Of a DNA stretch of 9,047 nucleotides, positions 7,149 through 9,047 are shown piece after piece. Each line of letters starts with the position of its first letter. The first letter of the stretch is position 1. This DNA is from an uncultured Prosthecobacter sp. GTDB lineage: Bacteria; Verrucomicrobiota; Verrucomicrobiia; Verrucomicrobiales; Verrucomicrobiaceae. The position numbers and the translations under genes are program-made. The notes beneath the pieces are model-generated. The model did no database searches and had not been told where the DNA came from. It saw only the letters and a program-made list of their open reading frames with translations. The stretch is from assembly GCA_937941745.1 (NCBI GenBank), contig CALDGV010000219.1, forward strand, positions 1 to 9,047, written 5' to 3'.

Positions 7149-8033
7149 TCAGGGTTGAGCCAAAGTAACCGAGGCGTGAACCTTCACGCCATCCCCTACG
7201 CGGATGAATAACAGCACCGAAGGGACGCTAATGCCGCTGGCCTTCATGGAGACGGGGAAGTCCAGGTCGAAGGTGACCTTGCCATCCTGACGCTGAAAAT
7301 GGCTGATCGTGCCGGTGATCTGCTGCGGCTTGCCCAGCAGGGTCAGCGTCATCGGCAGCTGCGTGGGCGTCTTGAGGTCTGCGGCGACCTTGTCGGCAGT
7401 CACATCAATGGCGGCCTGAATGAGCGGATGCTCCGTCACCTTCATCGCCTTGCGCATGTTCTCATCGCGCTTGGGTTCGGCCGTGTCCATCTTTGCTGCT
7501 TCAACGATCACCTCGGCCTGCACACGCTTCGGCTTGCCCTCCGCATCCAGGGTGACCTGGGTTTGAAAAGGCTTCGCCGACACCTTGCCACCCCAGCTGT
7601 GCAGGGTGGAGGTGCCCTCAAAGGTGATGTCCGCCTTGCCGGACCAGGATTGCGTGGTGTCGGCCTGGGCCAGGGAGCCCAGCAGGCAGGTGGTCAGCAG
7701 GAAGAAGGGCTGTTTGAGCTGGCGATGATGCATCGCCAGGGCCGCCAAGGCGAGCCCGGTGAGGCAGAGCTCCCAGTTCGGCATCGGCAGGCCGAGCGCG
7801 AACAGAGGGAACAATGGCAGCGTCAGGCAGGCTGCCTGATGCGCCCGATGCTGGCCCCAGCGCCGGCGCAGGATGCGGAAGAGCAGCCAGACACTGCCCC
7901 AGGCGGAAAGCACGGTCAGAGGGTGGCTGAAGACGGGGGAGAAGAGGAAGCAGAGCAGGAGCTCGGCGGGAAGGATCAGGCTCCAGAGCCGGATCAGATC
8001 CCGGCGGGGCCATTTTTTGGCCGAAGAAGACAT
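7149..8033 (-). CDS. YceI-like lipid-binding domain with N-terminal multi-pass membrane segment
   Basis: YceI proteins are lipocalin-like beta-barrels that hold isoprenoids or other amphiphiles, usually in the periplasm. Residues about 126-294 of this 294-residue protein match that domain: ADITFEGTSTLHSW at 134-147, DTAEPKRDENMRK at 183-195, EHPLIQA at 201-207, and the ending ASGISVPSVLLFIRVGDGVKV at 265-285 (given in part; the Pro-Ser and GD..KV positions are characteristic). Before it are about four hydrophobic segments (roughly 15-33, 37-55, 66-82, 86-101) and then a signal-peptide-like stretch at 108-124 ending AQA. The ATG at 8033 is chosen because it precedes the basic/hydrophobic membrane region. 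An in-frame ATG at 8066 adds 11 residues. An ATG at 7733 (residue 101) would give an ordinary secreted YceI with its own signal peptide. It is the first gene of the PKS operon (15-base gap), which suggests binding or transport of the polyketide lipid or its precursor. No Shine-Dalgarno sequence is seen at any of these starts. Confidence 0.82.
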   Translation of the reverse strand: MSSSAKKWPRRDLIRLWSLILPAELLLCFLFSPVFSHPLTVLSAWGSVWLLFRILRRRWGQHRAHQAACLTLPLFPLFALGLPMPNWELCLTGLALAALAMHHRQLKQPFFLLTTCLLGSLAQADTTQSWSGKADITFEGTSTLHSWGGKVSAKPFQTQVTLDAEGKPKRVQAEVIVEAAKMDTAEPKRDENMRKAMKVTEHPLIQAAIDVTADKVAADLKTPTQLPMTLTLLGKPQQITGTISHFQRQDGKVTFDLDFPVSMKASGISVPSVLLFIRVGDGVKVHASVTLAQP

Positions 8034-8176
8034 GGGAAGGGTAAGCAGGGCAGGACAACTATGCATGACACGAAAAAGCAGGATGAATTCAGCGGGACAC
8101 CACAAGACTCCCGGCCGCTGATTCCAGGAAGTCAGCCGCAGCAGGGATGCCGCAGCGATGAGGGAGGTGTCCGGCC

Positions 8177-8503
8177 TCAGTTCAGGTCCACTTTCGTCCA
8201 GCGATGTCTTCGCAGCTTTCCGCACGGTTTCGATCCCTCGAAGAGATCGAGCATCAGAGGTTTGTCCTGCCACAGGACCGACCTGGGGCTGATCCTGAAA
8301 AAAGGATCCAAGGCAGAGAGAGCGCCGTCTCCCTGAGCTTCACCGCCGCGGTTTTCACGGCTTTCTTCCGAGCTTTCTCCGAGGTCGGCACGATCATGAA
8401 TCTGGTCACGTTCGGCGTGAATGATGCCCAATCCCAGAGTCACCGCCTCGCCACTGGTGGCGAGGATGGTGAGCATCAGAAGGAGGAGGCGTGTCAGGTT
8501 CAC
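8177..8503 (-). CDS. Small exported hypothetical protein (GTG start)
   Basis: I do not recognise this 108-residue reading frame. From the GTG at 8503 it begins with a good signal peptide (VNLTRLLLLMLTILATSGEA), followed by a charged segment rich in Glu, Asp and Arg, then a C-terminal part with LDPFFRISPRSVLW and a basic end (KLRRHRW). By hand count the third codon positions are richer in G/C than the second positions, the pattern expected of a coding frame here, though less extreme than in the PKS operon. The frame continues upstream to an ATG at 8746, but that extension looks unlike a protein and would bury the signal peptide. The GTG is preceded by CATCCC, as is the PKS ATG. It lies 143 bases upstream of the YceI gene on the same strand and could be co-transcribed. 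It may be a chance open frame. Confidence 0.42.
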   Translation of the reverse strand: MNLTRLLLLMLTILATSGEAVTLGLGIIHAERDQIHDRADLGESSEESRENRGGEAQGDGALSALDPFFRISPRSVLWQDKPLMLDLFEGSKPCGKLRRHRWTKVDLN

Positions 8504-8863
8504 GGGATGAATCGGGCGCAATGAGCGGCTCGTCTGTGACAGGCCTCTGTTCAGGCTGCTCAAAGGTTTTTGCGCCCTAGGTGAGATGTTATTGAGACGC
8601 GTTTGCCCGAAGGCTGAAAGGGCCATCGGCAGGCTCTCCAATGGATGTGGTCTCTGTGCTGGAGCCGGATGATTTTCACCCCCTTGGATAAACACGCACT
8701 TAAAGTTAGGCGATCGTTCTTGCATTCTCATCAGGATGGCTGGCACGACCTCTGCTGTTACTGCATCTGCCGGGGTTTTTGGCAGCGAGGAGCTGGCTTC
8801 AAGAATTCGCCTCCGTTTGAAAAATGCACCTAGTCAGAAGTCTCTAACTCTGGTAGCTGCATT
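8504..8863. other. Gene-poor divergent intergenic region
   Basis: About 360 bases between the proposed small exported protein and the rightward exported protein. Short open frames exist on both strands (for example 8645-8833 on the plus strand), but none has a signal, motif or coding-like composition. The right half (about 8690-8870) is visibly richer in A/T than the flanking genes and is the likeliest place for divergent promoters. I see no -35/-10 pair good enough to name. Confidence 0.5.
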
Positions 8864-8888
8864 AAATCCGGGTTAAGAGCCCGGTTTT
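8864..8888 (+). terminator. GC hairpin with T-tract in the leader of the rightward gene
   Basis: CCGGG (8868-8872) and CCCGG (8880-8884) pair around the loop TTAAGAG. The plus strand then reads TTTTCT. Upstream AAA (8864-8866) can extend the stem across a T-T mismatch. This has the form of an intrinsic terminator, but it ends only about ten bases before the ATG at 8895. It may instead be an attenuator or an RNA structure at the translation start. No plus-strand gene ends just before it. Confidence 0.42.
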
Positions 8889-8894
8889 CTATTT

Positions 8895-9047
8895 ATGCTC
8901 ATTCGCCAATCCCGCGCCCGCGCCAATGCTTTGGCGATTATCGTTCTAGCTGCCACACCCGGCCTGCTGCTGGCAGGAAACAAAGCGCCCTCGGGCACCA
9001 ACAAGTCCCTAAATGTTGTTGAGGACACCTCTGTCATGGTGACCACG
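8895..9047 (+). CDS. Exported protein of unknown function, 3' end cut by window edge
   Basis: The first 51 residues are visible. They begin MLIRQSRARANALAIIVLAA, a basic start followed by a hydrophobic core and LLLAG, consistent with a signal peptide cleaved near A27. The following segment is NKAPSGTNKSLNVVEDTSVM. The VVEDTSVMVTT stretch resembles the opening strand of Ig-like or cadherin-like repeat units in large surface proteins (xxEDTxxxVT), but one partial match is weak evidence. The start at 8895 places a positively charged N-terminus before the hydrophobic core. It has no Shine-Dalgarno sequence, and a GC hairpin ends just upstream. The region is less G/C-biased than the PKS operon. 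It is most likely a secreted or surface protein of verrucomicrobial type. Confidence 0.6.
   Translation, partial: MLIRQSRARANALAIIVLAATPGLLLAGNKAPSGTNKSLNVVEDTSVMVTT

Larger units (their letters stand above)
3326..8033 (-). other. Predicted phenolic-lipid biosynthesis operon (YceI - type III PKS - ICMT/FAD fusion - methyltransferase)
   Basis: Four same-strand genes are packed with a 15-base gap and two 4-base ATGA overlaps. The order of steps suggested is: polyketide ring formation by the PKS, O-methylation by the membrane domain, ring hydroxylation by the flavoprotein, a further methylation by the soluble enzyme, and lipid binding by YceI at or outside the membrane. The comparison is with the srs operon of Streptomyces and the bpsA-bpsB pair of Bacillus. 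Co-function is inferred from packing and family roles. No terminator is visible after the last gene and no convincing promoter before the first. Confidence 0.75.

Noticed and set aside
8034..8273. N-terminal extension of the YceI protein to 374 residues
   Set aside because: The added residues precede the membrane region, would overlap the end of the small exported protein, and have no recognisable features.
7299..8336. Plus-strand open frame (345 codons) opposite the YceI gene
   Set aside because: The YceI signature on the minus strand is clear. The plus-strand product is low-complexity Gln/Gly/Arg-rich sequence typical of an antisense frame.
8204..8524. Plus-strand 106-codon frame starting MSSQLSARF
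   Set aside because: It overlaps the proposed small exported protein. It lacks a signal peptide or motif, and the minus strand shows the better coding pattern and a signal peptide.
1..9047. CRISPR array, tRNA/rRNA genes, insertion sequence ends
   Set aside because: No regularly spaced repeats, no tRNA-like cloverleaf with conserved TTC segment, and no transposase frame or terminal inverted repeats were seen on either strand.

Overview
The window reads as high-GC chromosomal DNA from a member of the PVC group, most likely a Verrucomicrobium/Prosthecobacter-like verrucomicrobium. The taxonomic markers are a long secreted cytochrome-type protein with the DUF1587/1595/1592/1588/1585 domain series (an expanded family in Planctomycetes and Verrucomicrobia), a Tat-exported Gfo/Idh/MocA dehydrogenase beside it, and the general lack of Shine-Dalgarno sequences. 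The assignment is inferred from gene content only.

Left part (1-3319): a Gfo/Idh/MocA-type oxidoreductase, cut by the left edge, is transcribed leftwards. A 796-residue exported multi-domain haem-motif protein is transcribed rightwards from a shared 93-base divergent gap. Both look like envelope/periplasm proteins of the kind used in polysaccharide or sugar catabolism in this phylum.

Centre (3326-8033, minus strand): a compact biosynthetic operon, read right to left. It encodes a membrane-anchored YceI-like lipid-binding protein, a type III polyketide synthase with an intact Cys-His-Asn triad, a 652-residue protein joining a membrane ICMT/NnrU-like methyltransferase to an FAD aromatic hydroxylase, and a soluble SAM-dependent methyltransferase. 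The last three cistrons are joined by ATGA start/stop overlaps. The content parallels the Streptomyces srsA-srsB-srsC type of phenolic-lipid pathway (alkylresorcinol synthase, O-methyltransferase, flavin hydroxylase). Here the B and C functions are on one polypeptide, a second methyltransferase is added, and a YceI-type lipid-binding protein leads the operon. The likely product is a methylated, hydroxylated alkylresorcinol or alkylquinone made at the membrane, but the exact product cannot be read from sequence.

Right part (8034-9047): a probable small exported protein (8177-8503, minus) lies upstream of the operon. A gene-poor stretch follows, then a GC-rich hairpin with a T-tract, then the beginning of a rightward exported protein cut by the right edge.

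The most notable point is the 652-residue fusion. An apparently complete start (ATG within ATGA) for the hydroxylase survives inside it, out of phase with the TGA. This suggests the fusion arose, or was created artificially, by a one-base change at an ancestral ATGA overlap.
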